A stretch of DNA of 33,215 nt from Sulfuricystis sp964478415 (GCA_964478415.1 CAYZII010000014.1:1-33215); one strand, 5' to 3'. Counted from the stretch's first letter, positions 9,150 through 16,948 are shown. The notes: generated from the sequence alone by a model not told the origin. A program made the numbers and translations.

Positions 9150-10349
9150 CTACTCCGCGCGCAGCGCCTCGACCGGATCGAGTCGAGCCGCGCGGCGCGC
9201 CGGCATCACACCGGCAAGTAGACCGATGGCGACCGCAACGCCTTCGGCGAGGATCACGAAGGAGAGCGGCGTCTTGACCGGCAGCGCCGGGAAGGCGAGA
9301 TGCGCGAGCTGGGCGATGCCGATGCCCAGCCCCAAGCCGAGCGCGCCGCCCAGCGCCGCGAGCGCCGCGGCCTCCGAGAGAAAGACGCCGAGAATGGTTC
9401 GCTCGCGCGCCCCCAACGCCTTCAACAGACCGATTTCCTGGGTGCGCTCGGCCACCGCGATGGTCATGATCGTGACGATGCCGACCGCACCGACCAGCAA
9501 CGAGATGCCCCCCAAGGCACCGACCGCCAGCGTCAGCACGTTGAGGATTTTCGACAGCGTGCGCAGCATGTCTTCCTGCGTCGTCAGCGTGAAATCCTCG
9601 CGGCCGTGCCGTGCCGCCAGCGCCGACTTGATCGCATTGGCGATCTCCTGCGCAGCGAGATTCTCCCGATAGGTAAGGTGGATGCGCATCAGACCTTCGC
9701 GGTTGTAGAGCTCGAGTGCGCGCGCGGCCGGGATGAATACCGTGTCGTCGAGGTCCATGCCGAGAAACTGGCCTTTCGGCGCCGCGACGCCGACGATGCG
9801 GAACTGCATGCCACCGATGCGCAGTCTCTGCCCCAAGGCGTTTGCGCTGCCGAACAGCTCCTGCTTGAGCTTCGGGCCGAGCACCGCGAGCGGCCGCGCG
9901 TGCTCGAAAGGTTCATCGGGCAGGAAGCTGCCGCTTTGCATCGTCATTTTCATGATCTCGAGCGTGCCGGCCCCGACGCCCTGCACCGTGGTGCGCCGCA
10001 CGCGGCCGTTCGCGGCGGTTTCCGAATTGCCCCAGACGCTCGGCGTCACCGCGACGATGCCGGGCACGGCCGCTAGTGCCTGCGCATCGTCGAGGGTGAG
10101 CAACCGCACCGTGGTCTGTAAGCCCCCCGGGCCGCCGGAGGCCTTCGTCCTGCCTGGCGCGATCTCGATCACGTGGGTGCCGAACTGGGTGAATTCGGCC
10201 AGCACGAAGCGATGCACGCCTTCACCGATGCTGGTGAGCAGGATCACCGCGGCGATGCCGACCGCAATGCCGAGCAAGGTCAGGAAGCTGCGCAAGCGGT
10301 GCGCAGTCAGCGCGCGAATGGCAAGGGTGAAGAGATCACTGCTGCGCAT
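9150..10349 (-). CDS. MacB-like ABC transporter permease (first copy)
   Basis: This is a 399-aa exporter permease with MacB architecture. It has an N-terminal membrane helix at about 18-40, a periplasmic MacB_PCD domain at about 45-270 and an FtsX-type C-terminus with three helices, ending in the conserved PARRAARLDPVEALR sequence. No ATPase domain is fused, so it needs a separate ATPase, most likely the one encoded at 16253-16948. A second permease of similar length and fold follows at 11281-12483. The two could form a heterodimer with the ATPase and the adaptor. The substrate is unknown; relatives export macrolides, peptides or lipoproteins. Confidence 0.88.
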   Translation of the reverse strand: MRSSDLFTLAIRALTAHRLRSFLTLLGIAVGIAAVILLTSIGEGVHRFVLAEFTQFGTHVIEIAPGRTKASGGPGGLQTTVRLLTLDDAQALAAVPGIVAVTPSVWGNSETAANGRVRRTTVQGVGAGTLEIMKMTMQSGSFLPDEPFEHARPLAVLGPKLKQELFGSANALGQRLRIGGMQFRIVGVAAPKGQFLGMDLDDTVFIPAARALELYNREGLMRIHLTYRENLAAQEIANAIKSALAARHGREDFTLTTQEDMLRTLSKILNVLTLAVGALGGISLLVGAVGIVTIMTIAVAERTQEIGLLKALGARERTILGVFLSEAAALAALGGALGLGLGIGIAQLAHLAFPALPVKTPLSFVILAEGVAVAIGLLAGVMPARRAARLDPVEALRAE

Positions 10350-10379
10350 CGTAAGCGCCGGGCGAGATTTTCTGGCGAG

Positions 10380-10712
10380 CTAGAAAGGAACAGTCCACGA
10401 TTTCCCATCGCTCAGGTTGTCATACAGCCATGCAGGGTCGAGATCGGCGCCATTCGGCCATGTCGGCGCGCCCAGCTCAAGCCGCACCTGTGCGAAAAAC
10501 CCGGGGGCTTTCAACGGCGCGAAGATGCCGGGATCACGCGCCGTCAGGATCGAAGAGCAGTCGGCCACGCCGCTCGTGCCATCCATGAAGGTCAGGGCCA
10601 AGCGATAACCGGGCAAGACCGTCAGTGCCTTTATGCGCCAGGGCGCAGCAGGCACTGGAGTCGGGACTATTCCAGCGGCTGAATCTTCTTTGGCAATTGT
10701 TTCGCCTGACAT
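10380..10712 (-). CDS. DUF2442 family protein
   Basis: This is a 110-aa protein whose C-terminal two thirds (WRIKALTVLPGYRLALTFMDGTSGVADCSSIL and DPAWLYDNL near the end) matches the DUF2442 fold. The first 25 residues are low-complexity. The chosen ATG has GGAGG about ten bases upstream, which is better than the in-frame start 45 bases earlier. It overlaps the DUF4160 gene by 46 bases. DUF4160 and DUF2442 genes are very often adjacent in bacteria; the pair has been suspected of being toxin-antitoxin-like, but the function is not established. The location between two ABC permease genes suggests acquisition. Confidence 0.82.
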   Translation of the reverse strand: MSGETIAKEDSAAGIVPTPVPAAPWRIKALTVLPGYRLALTFMDGTSGVADCSSILTARDPGIFAPLKAPGFFAQVRLELGAPTWPNGADLDPAWLYDNLSDGKSWTVPF

Positions 10713-10927
10713 AGATTCCAGTCCTCCATCAATTCGGCGCGATGTTCCACCGCCCACTCCAGCACCAGGGCCAGCGCACGTTTCGGCAGCTGGCCACGCA
10801 GCACCTCCAGTGTCCTGATGTCGATCTCCGCCTCGAATTCCGAGTAGATGGCATGGAAATGCGGAGGTGCATGTTCGCGCCAGAACATCTGGATGACGAT
10901 GCCAAAAAAAGTGCTGATCGTGGGCAT
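10667..10927 (-). CDS. DUF4160 family protein
   Basis: This is an 86-aa protein with the characteristic DUF4160 opening MPTISTFFGIVIQMFWREH followed by APPHFHAIY. The histidine-rich H-x-PPHFH segment is the family's hallmark and could bind metal. The ATG was preferred to a TTG six codons upstream because family members usually start MPTIS. It is encoded directly before DUF2442 with a 46-base overlap, so the two are probably translated together. The function is unknown. It is the first gene after the hairpin-rich element at 11004-11277. Confidence 0.85.
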   Translation of the reverse strand: MPTISTFFGIVIQMFWREHAPPHFHAIYSEFEAEIDIRTLEVLRGQLPKRALALVLEWAVEHRAELMEDWNLCQAKQLPKKIQPLE

Positions 10928-11003
10928 GGCTGGATCATAACGCAAGCCCTAGCAGCGGGCTGGCTATCCGCCACGAAAGGGGCGGAACTGAAAGGGTAGC
11001 TTG

Positions 11004-11277
11004 AACCCAGATTGTTCATTGGAACGCGAGCGGATTTGGCAGCCGTAGGCGAAGATTTGCGTCCACGCGACGAGCCAAAACGCAGTTTTGGCGTAGGCTA
11101 ACCTGCGCAAGCAGGTTAAGGCCCATAGGGCCGGCCGCAGCCAATAGCGGTGCTTATTGGCGAGGAGCGCGGGCTTGATACTGCCGGCCGCAGGCCCAAA
11201 GCCGCCGCATAGGGCAGTGAAATGGCGCGTAATGTTCATTTTGTGGCGGATGCCCGGTCTAATGGATAATCTGTGTT
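11004..11277. repeat. Hairpin-rich element with inverted terminal arms (possible non-autonomous mobile repeat or structured RNA)
   Basis: This intergenic stretch has no convincing gene but dense symmetry. Its ends pair: bases 11008-11023 against 11258-11273, 16 pairs of which three are G-T, all wobble-compatible on the plus strand, plus three further pairs outward after one mismatch. Inside are three perfect stems: 11074-11081 with 11085-11092, 11099-11106 with 11111-11118 (GCAA loop), and 11120-11124 with 11128-11132. A bulged stem spans 11141-11160, and 11180-11185 pairs with 11213-11218. The 11-base word GCCGGCCGCAG occurs twice, at 11130 and 11183. It resembles small palindromic dispersed repeats, but no target-site duplication is evident. 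Confidence 0.6.
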
Positions 11278-11280
11278 AAA

Positions 11281-12483
11281 TCATTTCCTCGCCAGCGCAG
11301 CCACCGGATCGAGCCGCGCGGCGCGCCGGGCAGGCATCACGCCGAACATGAGGCCGGTGATGAGCGCGGTGGCGAGTGCCGCGATCACCGCCCAGTCCGG
11401 CGGATGGGCCGGCAGCATCGGCAAGGCGCGACGCAGCGCGAACGCGCCGAACTCGCCGAGCAGGAAGCCGGCCAGCGCGCCTGCCGTAGAGAGCAGCGCG
11501 GCTTCGGCGAGAAAGGCATTGCGGATCGTGCGCCCTTCGGCGCCGAGCGCCTTCATGAGACCGATCTCGCCGGTGCGTTGCGTGACGGCGACGAGCATCA
11601 CGTTCATCACCAGGATGCCGGCCACAGCGAGGCTGATCGCCGCGATGCCGGCGACCCCATAGGTGAGCGTGGACAGAATGCGGTCGAAAGTGGCGAGCAC
11701 TGCATCCTGGGTGATCACCGTGACATCCTCCTCGCCATCGTGGCGCGCCTTGAGGATCGCGCCCACCTGCTGCTTTGCCTGCTCGATGAGCGTGCGGTCC
11801 TTCGCCTCGACGAGGATGCGGAACAGTGTGTTGCTGTTGAACATCGCCTGGGTCACGGCTACTGGCAGGATCACCACCTCGTCGGCATTCATGCCCAGGC
11901 CCTGACCGGATTGGGCGAGCACGCCGATCACGCGCACACGGCGATCGCCGATGCGCAACACCTGGCCGATCGCCGGTGTGGCGCCGAACAGTTCCGACTG
12001 GATTTTCGCGCCGATCACCGCCACGCCGGCATTGGGCTCCTCCAGCGGGAGAAACCGGCCGCTCGCCAGCGCCATCCGGCGCAGCTTCAGATAATCGCCG
12101 GTCGTGCCGACGATCGTCACATCGCGCAACTTGCCATTCCACACTGCTTCCGAAGTGCCGACGGTGATCGGTGCGGTGCGCAGCACCGCCGGCGCGCGCG
12201 TCAAGGCCTGGGCATCCTCGACGGTCAGATCGCGTGGCGTGTTCGTGATCGCATTCACCGGGTTGAAGCCGCCAGTCTCGGAACGCCCCGGCAGCACGAT
12301 CACGAGATTGGTACCCAGGGCAGCGAACTCATTGACCACATAGCGCCGCGCGCCGTCACCCAGCGCGGTGAGCACGACGACTGCGGCGACTCCGATCGCC
12401 ATTGCCAGCACCATCAGGAAGGTGCGCAGCGGATAGCCGCTCGTAGCCCGCGCGGCGAAGCGCAGAGTATCGATCGCTGTCAC
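11281..12483 (-). CDS. MacB-like ABC transporter permease (second copy)
   Basis: This is a 400-aa permease with an N-terminal helix in the LRTFLMVLAMAIGVAAVVVLTALGDG region, a large periplasmic MacB_PCD domain, three C-terminal helices of FtsX type and the closing PARRAARLDPVAAL sequence. I use a GTG start (VTAIDTLRFAARA) because the alternative ATG 54 bases upstream would overlap the toxin gene. Neither has an obvious ribosome site. It is similar in plan to the permease at 9150-10349. Its expected ATPase and adaptor are encoded about 4 kb upstream, beyond a sugar-transfer module and a toxin-antitoxin pair. The hairpin-rich element ends four bases from its stop codon. Confidence 0.82.
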   Translation of the reverse strand: MTAIDTLRFAARATSGYPLRTFLMVLAMAIGVAAVVVLTALGDGARRYVVNEFAALGTNLVIVLPGRSETGGFNPVNAITNTPRDLTVEDAQALTRAPAVLRTAPITVGTSEAVWNGKLRDVTIVGTTGDYLKLRRMALASGRFLPLEEPNAGVAVIGAKIQSELFGATPAIGQVLRIGDRRVRVIGVLAQSGQGLGMNADEVVILPVAVTQAMFNSNTLFRILVEAKDRTLIEQAKQQVGAILKARHDGEEDVTVITQDAVLATFDRILSTLTYGVAGIAAISLAVAGILVMNVMLVAVTQRTGEIGLMKALGAEGRTIRNAFLAEAALLSTAGALAGFLLGEFGAFALRRALPMLPAHPPDWAVIAALATALITGLMFGVMPARRAARLDPVAALARK

Positions 12484-12502
12484 AGTGAAAAACTGTTGCG
12501 CA

Positions 12503-12892
12503 TCAGTGCCATAGCCGCCGAATTGGATAGGCGTCAAACTGGCTGTCGCGGCTGACGAGTGTCAGTCTGTCGCAGTGTGCCTGGGCGATGAGCAAGCGGT
12601 CGAAAGGATCGCCGTGCGCCAGCGGCAAGGTATCGAGCGCCCACACGTGACGCGGCGCGATATCCAGCAGGTCGATACCGTTTTCCGCTTGCTGTTCTTC
12701 GACCACCGCGCGCAAAGGGCGCTGCATGACGAGCTTGCCCAAGGCAATCTTGATATGCATTTCCCATAGGCTGGCCATGCTGAGCAGCAGGACTTCGGCT
12801 GGATCGCTCAGGCGCGCAATGAGTCCCGCCGGCAGACGTTCCGGCGCCTCAGCCCACCAAATGAAGGCATGGGTATCGAGCAAAAGAGCCAT
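12503..12892 (-). CDS. PIN-domain (VapC-like) toxin
   Basis: This is a 129-aa PIN-domain ribonuclease. The opening LLLDTHAFIWW carries the first catalytic aspartate (D6). E44 in SLWEMHIK and D95/D98 in HGDPFDRLLIAQA complete the acidic site, with D116 in the final VSRD segment. Such toxins usually cleave tRNA or other RNA when freed from their antitoxin. The ATG overlaps the antitoxin stop as TAATG, so the pair is coupled. The ATG was chosen over an upstream in-frame start because it fits the family opening and this junction. All metal-binding positions are present, so the toxin is probably active. Confidence 0.88.
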   Translation of the reverse strand: MALLLDTHAFIWWAEAPERLPAGLIARLSDPAEVLLLSMASLWEMHIKIALGKLVMQRPLRAVVEEQQAENGIDLLDIAPRHVWALDTLPLAHGDPFDRLLIAQAHCDRLTLVSRDSQFDAYPIRRLWH

Positions 12893-13128
12893 TACTCGGC
12901 TGCACCACAGCACCAGAACGAATCCGGCAACGGCGCATCGAAATCCTCGCTCATCCTCATCGCACCGCGATGCAATCCAGGCGTACGCGAAGACCTCCGC
13001 GGCGTCACCGGTACCAGGCGCACTGCCGGACGATTGGCCCGCGCAATGATCACCTCTTCCCCGCGTTCCGCCGCAGCAATCAGTTCCGACAGATGGGTTT
13101 TGGCGTGATGGATATTGACCTGCGGCAT
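12892..13128 (-). CDS. Phd/YefM-family antitoxin
   Basis: This is a 78-aa protein beginning MPQVNIHHAKTHLSELIAAAERGEEVIIARANRPAVRLVPV, the typical Phd/YefM DNA-binding fold. A C-terminal tail (about 48-78) would wrap the PIN toxin. It precedes the toxin gene with a one-base overlap. A GGATGA sequence before the ATG can serve as ribosome site. A sigma70-like promoter and a perfect inverted repeat lie just upstream, consistent with autorepression by the antitoxin or the toxin-antitoxin complex. Confidence 0.86.
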   Translation of the reverse strand: MPQVNIHHAKTHLSELIAAAERGEEVIIARANRPAVRLVPVTPRRSSRTPGLHRGAMRMSEDFDAPLPDSFWCCGAAE

Positions 13129-13142
13129 TGTTTCATCCCATA

Positions 13143-13162
13143 TTGGCTAACTTTATAGCCAA
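13143..13162. promoter_or_regulatory. Candidate operator of the Phd-PIN operon
   Basis: This is a perfect 7-base inverted repeat, TTGGCTA at 13143-13149 and TAGCCAA at 13156-13162, with a 6-base spacer. It begins at the downstream edge of the predicted -10 box and covers the expected transcription start. That is where Phd/YefM-type antitoxins commonly bind to repress their own operon. Binding is inferred from position and symmetry only. Confidence 0.6.
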
Positions 13163-13190
13163 GTATAGTCACCGGGCTGAACAGGGTCAA
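13162..13190 (-). promoter_or_regulatory. Sigma70-like promoter of the Phd-PIN operon
   Basis: On the minus strand, TTGACC (13185-13190) and TATACT (13162-13167) are separated by exactly 17 bases. Each hexamer matches the consensus at five of six positions. The antitoxin ATG lies about 33 bases beyond the -10 box. The promoter sits in the short gap after the ArnT-like gene, so the toxin-antitoxin pair can be expressed independently of the operon around it. Confidence 0.7.
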
Positions 13191-13214
13191 AGTGCCGCTC
13201 AATTTCATGACGGG

Positions 13215-14807
13215 CTAGCCGCCAGGCTCGACCGCCTCGGCATACTTTGCGAACTGGCCGGCGTCCAGCAGCAGGGCAATCTTGCCCCGGTAGGGTTGGG
13301 AAAACAGCGGTGTGAAGGGCAGCGGCTGGCGGGGATCCCAATAGACGACCACCATGCCTTGCGGGTGGCGCGAAAACCAGGCCTTGAGCCCATTGCCATC
13401 GAGTTCCGCCAACGGTTGGGTCAAACGTCCGGCGAACTGGAACTGGTCGTGATACTTGCCCAGATGCGCGACGGGAAACCCTTTGTCCTGGTAGGAACGG
13501 ATCGCTGCGGCAATCGGACGGGCATCGTAGCGCTGCCACAGCCACGGCGCGAGCTGACAGTGCAGCAACACCAGCAGGCCGGCGCTCTGCAGGGCCAGCG
13601 CAGGGACACGCCCGTCGTCCCGTCGGCCGAGCCAGTAGGTGAGGGCTATCCAGCCCAGCAGCACCACTCCCGGCCATTTGGGTAAAGGCTCCGAGGCTTC
13701 GAACGCCCGTGGCAGGCCGGCGAAGGCGAGATACAGCATCACGCCCGTGACCGACAGCGATACCAACGCAGGCAGCCAAGTGCCGGAAGTTCTGCTTTTC
13801 GTCGTGAAATGTCCGGCCAGCAGCGCGAAGGACGGGAACAATGGCAACAGATAATGAACCTGCTTGCCGCTGATCAGGGAAAACGCGACGAACACCGGCA
13901 GCATCCAGGCGAGACAGAAGCGCTGGCCGAAATCCAGCCGCTCACGAACCATGCCCTTGAAGGATCGCCACAGCGTCGGCCACAACAGCCACGGAAAGAG
14001 AATCAACGGCAGCCAGGGTAAATACCACCAGAAGGGACGCCGATGCGCAAAGGATTCCACCATCCGGTTGGCCGTCTGTCCCCAGAAGATCGCGCGGCGG
14101 TATTCCTCCCCGCCGTGGCTGCCCGCCGGCACGGCCCACAGAAGCGCAATCGCCGCACCGCCCAGGAACGCCAGGAGGATCGCGCCATACCACCGTTTCC
14201 AACGCAACTTGTGCTCAGCAGCCCACCACGGCGCGAGCGCCGCCGCCGGTAGCAGGTGCAACAAGACGACCGGCCCCTTGACCAAGATGCCGCAACCGAT
14301 CGCAACGGCAAACCAGGCAAAGCCACGCATTGGCGAAGCGTCGGCGGCGATCAGCAAACCCCGCATGCCGAGCAGCACGAAGAAGCTCAATACCACGTCG
14401 AACATCGCGGCGGTCGAGAATGCCAGCCACAGCAGACTGGCGCTCAGTATCCACAAGGCATTGCGTTGGGTGGCTTCCTGCTGGGGCCACAAACGTTGCG
14501 CGAGCGAGAGTGTCAGCCACAGGCTGCCCAAAGAAAACAGCGGCGAGATGAGTCGCGGCCACCAGTCATTGACGCCGAACAGCCACCAGCCCAAATCGTA
14601 GAGCCAAAACAGCAGGGGCGGCTTGTGGCTGTAGGGTTCCCCGTTTTTGAACGGTACCAGCCAGTCGCCTCTCAACCACATTTCCCACGCCACGCCGACG
14701 TAGCGGGTTTCGTCGACCGGCGTGAGCGGACGACTCAGCAAGGCCGTCAGCGTCGCCAGCAGCAAGATCGCCAGCGGGCCGGCGAGAAGGCGCAGCCTTG
14801 CATTCAT
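13215..14807 (-). CDS. ArnT-like (PMT family) lipid-linked sugar glycosyltransferase
   Basis: This is a 530-aa polytopic inner-membrane protein of the PMT/ArnT type. The first periplasmic loop has the family's acidic pair in TPVDETRY (D32, E33) and YSHKPPLLFWL (59-69), then around ten hydrophobic segments and a soluble C-terminal part. ArnT-type enzymes transfer a sugar from undecaprenyl phosphate to lipid A; other members act on other envelope acceptors. The sugar and acceptor are unknown here. It overlaps the TVP38-family gene by four bases (ATGA) and is preceded by a GT2 gene, together forming a likely lipid-carrier pathway. No dedicated aminoarabinose synthesis genes are in the window. 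Confidence 0.87.
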   Translation of the reverse strand: MNARLRLLAGPLAILLLATLTALLSRPLTPVDETRYVGVAWEMWLRGDWLVPFKNGEPYSHKPPLLFWLYDLGWWLFGVNDWWPRLISPLFSLGSLWLTLSLAQRLWPQQEATQRNALWILSASLLWLAFSTAAMFDVVLSFFVLLGMRGLLIAADASPMRGFAWFAVAIGCGILVKGPVVLLHLLPAAALAPWWAAEHKLRWKRWYGAILLAFLGGAAIALLWAVPAGSHGGEEYRRAIFWGQTANRMVESFAHRRPFWWYLPWLPLILFPWLLWPTLWRSFKGMVRERLDFGQRFCLAWMLPVFVAFSLISGKQVHYLLPLFPSFALLAGHFTTKSRTSGTWLPALVSLSVTGVMLYLAFAGLPRAFEASEPLPKWPGVVLLGWIALTYWLGRRDDGRVPALALQSAGLLVLLHCQLAPWLWQRYDARPIAAAIRSYQDKGFPVAHLGKYHDQFQFAGRLTQPLAELDGNGLKAWFSRHPQGMVVVYWDPRQPLPFTPLFSQPYRGKIALLLDAGQFAKYAEAVEPGG

Positions 14808-15511
14808 GTTTCATCCTCGAAGACGGCTTCAGGAACGGCTCGCCCTCCGCCACCGGCGCGCATCCTTCGGTAGAGGTGAACACCCAGCAAACCGGACAGG
14901 ACAAACAGGACGATCGAGACGACCACCTGCCAGTGCGCATCGACGGCCAGGCCGCCGCCGGCCAACGCAAATACCAAGGTCTGTGGCAAGTAGCCGACAA
15001 AGCTGCCGGCAAAGAAGGCCAGGCGCGGAATGTTCGAAACGCCGGCGATTAGGTTGGTAGCCAGATTGCTGCCGACCGGCAGCAGTCGCACCACCACGGT
15101 CAGCATGAAGGGATGTTCGCGCACGAACGCGTCGAAGCGTTCGACCTTGCTGGGAAACAGATGGCGCACCAATCCATGCCCGAACACCCTGGCATAAGCA
15201 TAGGCCAGCAGGCAACCCAGCAAGGCCGAGGCATTGCCGATCAGCAATCCTGGCACGACGCCGAAGGCATAGCCGGCGAAAAACGCCACGACCTGCCGCG
15301 GCAGTCCGACGGCCGTGATCACTCCGCCGGCCGCGACAAACAGCCAGTAGCCGCGAAAACCGCCGTTGCGCACATGGGCGTCGATCCAGGGGCGTTCGAG
15401 CCAGTGTTCGACATTAGCCGCCTTCAGCCACAGACCCAGAACGATCAGCGAAAGCAGCAGGAAAATGCCGCGTAGCCAGACGGGAAGATGAAAACGCCGG
15501 CTTTCAGTCAT
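14804..15511 (-). CDS. TVP38/TMEM64 (DedA superfamily) membrane protein
   Basis: This is a 235-aa membrane protein with the VTT/SNARE-associated domain. It has an N-terminal helix at about 13-30, then GLPRQVVAFFAGYAFGVVPG at 69-88 and the second half RLLPVGSNLATNLIAGVSN at 142-160, followed by two more hydrophobic stretches. DedA-superfamily relatives include transporters of undecaprenyl phosphate. That function is not proven for the TVP38 branch. The internal ATG was chosen because the upstream extension is an out-of-frame reading of the GT2 gene. It overlaps GT2 by eight bases and ArnT by four, so all three are likely made together. Confidence 0.85.
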   Translation of the reverse strand: MTESRRFHLPVWLRGIFLLLSLIVLGLWLKAANVEHWLERPWIDAHVRNGGFRGYWLFVAAGGVITAVGLPRQVVAFFAGYAFGVVPGLLIGNASALLGCLLAYAYARVFGHGLVRHLFPSKVERFDAFVREHPFMLTVVVRLLPVGSNLATNLIAGVSNIPRLAFFAGSFVGYLPQTLVFALAGGGLAVDAHWQVVVSIVLFVLSGLLGVHLYRRMRAGGGGRAVPEAVFEDET

Positions 15512-16247
15512 CGGCGACGATTTCCGGACGGCATGCGCGGCGCTGCAGCCAGGCCACGCCAAACAGATCGACGATGCCAACCCAGAGCCGGTTATGGATG
15601 CCGTACTTGGAAGTGCCACCCTGGCGCGGGCGGTGATTGACCGGCACCGAGACCACCGCGCCGCCATTTCTTTGCACCAACGCAGGCAGGAAGCGGTGCA
15701 TGTGATCGAAATGCGGCAGCGCAAGGAAAGTCTCGCGCGCAAACAGCTTCAGACCGCAACCGGTATCGGGGGTGGCATCCTTGAGCAGCCGACTGCGCAC
15801 GCCATTGGCAATCCGCGACGAAAGCCGACGCACGAAGCTATCCTGCCGCTTGATGCGCCAACCGGCGATCAGCTCGAGATTCGCCGGAAGAGTGGGGTCC
15901 TGCAGTTTGGCGAGCAGGGCTGGAATGTCGTGTGGATCGTTCTGGCCATCGCCGTCCAGCGTGGCGATCCATTCATGGCGCGCATGTTTGACGCCCGTCG
16001 CCAGAGCGGAGCTTTGGCCACAGGAAAAGCGATGTCTGACCACGCGCAGCAGCGGCAGTTCCCGCTGCAGCGCTTTCAGGATTTGCAATGTGCCGTCGCT
16101 GCTGCCGTCATCGACATAGACGATCTCGAACTCGGCATGCCCGGAAAGCGCGGCAACGATCTCACGCACCAACGGCGCGATGTTTTCCTCTTCGTTTCTG
16201 ACCGGCACGACGACCGACAGGCGTCCGTGATAGGAATGTGTAGGCAT
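15504..16247 (-). CDS. GT2 family glycosyltransferase, polyprenyl-phosphate sugar synthase type
   Basis: This is a 247-aa GT-A fold enzyme. It has the opening SVVVPVRNEEENI at 11-23, the nucleotide-binding VDDGSSDGT at 45-53, the metal-binding DGD at 98-100 in LDGDGQNDP and the GGTSKYG segment near the C-terminus typical of dolichyl-phosphate mannose synthase and ArnC-like enzymes. It probably loads a sugar from a nucleotide donor onto undecaprenyl phosphate on the cytoplasmic face. It lacks the C-terminal membrane helices found in some ArnC/GtrB members. The TVP38 and ArnT-like genes that follow suggest flipping and periplasmic transfer steps. Confidence 0.9.
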   Translation of the reverse strand: MPTHSYHGRLSVVVPVRNEEENIAPLVREIVAALSGHAEFEIVYVDDGSSDGTLQILKALQRELPLLRVVRHRFSCGQSSALATGVKHARHEWIATLDGDGQNDPHDIPALLAKLQDPTLPANLELIAGWRIKRQDSFVRRLSSRIANGVRSRLLKDATPDTGCGLKLFARETFLALPHFDHMHRFLPALVQRNGGAVVSVPVNHRPRQGGTSKYGIHNRLWVGIVDLFGVAWLQRRACRPEIVADD

Positions 16248-16252
16248 GGGAC

Positions 16253-16948
16253 TCAGGGTTCGTTGTTTGCTCGTTGGTCAGCGATCTTACGACCATCCTG
16301 CATCACGATGCGCCGCCGGGCGCGGGCGCCGAGCGCGGCATCATGAGTGACAACGATCAGCGTCACACCGTCGGCGTTGAGGGATTCCAGCAGATGCACG
16401 ACCTCGGCACCGGTGGCCTGATCGAGATTGCCGGTCGGCTCATCGGCAAGGATCATCGCCGGACGCATGATCGTCGCCCGCGCGATCGCGACACGCTGGC
16501 GCTGCCCGCCCGAGAGCTGGTCGGGCCGGTGTCCGGCGCGGCCCGACAGACCGAAATCGGCCAGCGCCTTGGCGACCCGCGCCTTGCGCTCCGCCGGATC
16601 GATGCCGGCGAGCATCAGCGGCAGCGCGATGTTCTCCGCCGCGGTCAGGCGCGGCACGAGATGGAAGCTCTGGAACACGAAGCCGATCTTCTCGCGCCGC
16701 ACGCGCGCCCGCTCGTCATTGGTCAGTGTCGTCACATCCCGGCCCTCGAGCCGGTAGGAGCCAGCATTCGGCCGATCGAGGAGCCCCAGGATGTTCAGCA
16801 GTGTCGATTTTCCCGAGCCTGAAGCGCCCATCACTGCGACATATTCGCCGGATTCGACGACGAGGTCGAGACTGGCCAGCGCATGCACTTCGCTGTCGCC
16901 GAGCCTGAAGATGCGCTCGATGCCGGCAAGTTCGATCAGCGGGCTCAC
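16253..16948 (-). CDS. ABC exporter ATPase (LolD/MacB-like)
   Basis: This is a 231-aa ATPase with Walker A GASGSGKST at 41-49, Q-loop Q93, signature LSGGQ at 145-149, Walker B ending in D169-E170 and H-loop H202. All catalytic residues are present. The start is a GTG that overlaps the adaptor stop as GTGA; the longer reading frame upstream is a shadow of the adaptor gene. It is the only ATPase in the window and therefore the likely motor for the two MacB-like permeases at 9150-10349 and 11281-12483, although a sugar-transfer module and a toxin-antitoxin pair lie between them. Confidence 0.92.
   Translation of the reverse strand: MSPLIELAGIERIFRLGDSEVHALASLDLVVESGEYVAVMGASGSGKSTLLNILGLLDRPNAGSYRLEGRDVTTLTNDERARVRREKIGFVFQSFHLVPRLTAAENIALPLMLAGIDPAERKARVAKALADFGLSGRAGHRPDQLSGGQRQRVAIARATIMRPAMILADEPTGNLDQATGAEVVHLLESLNADGVTLIVVTHDAALGARARRRIVMQDGRKIADQRANNEP

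Noticed and set aside
10964..11239. 91-aa reading frame on the minus strand inside the hairpin-rich element
   Set aside because: It has no ribosome site, and its sequence follows the palindromes of the element. Such frames are commonly produced by dispersed repeats, so I do not call it a gene.
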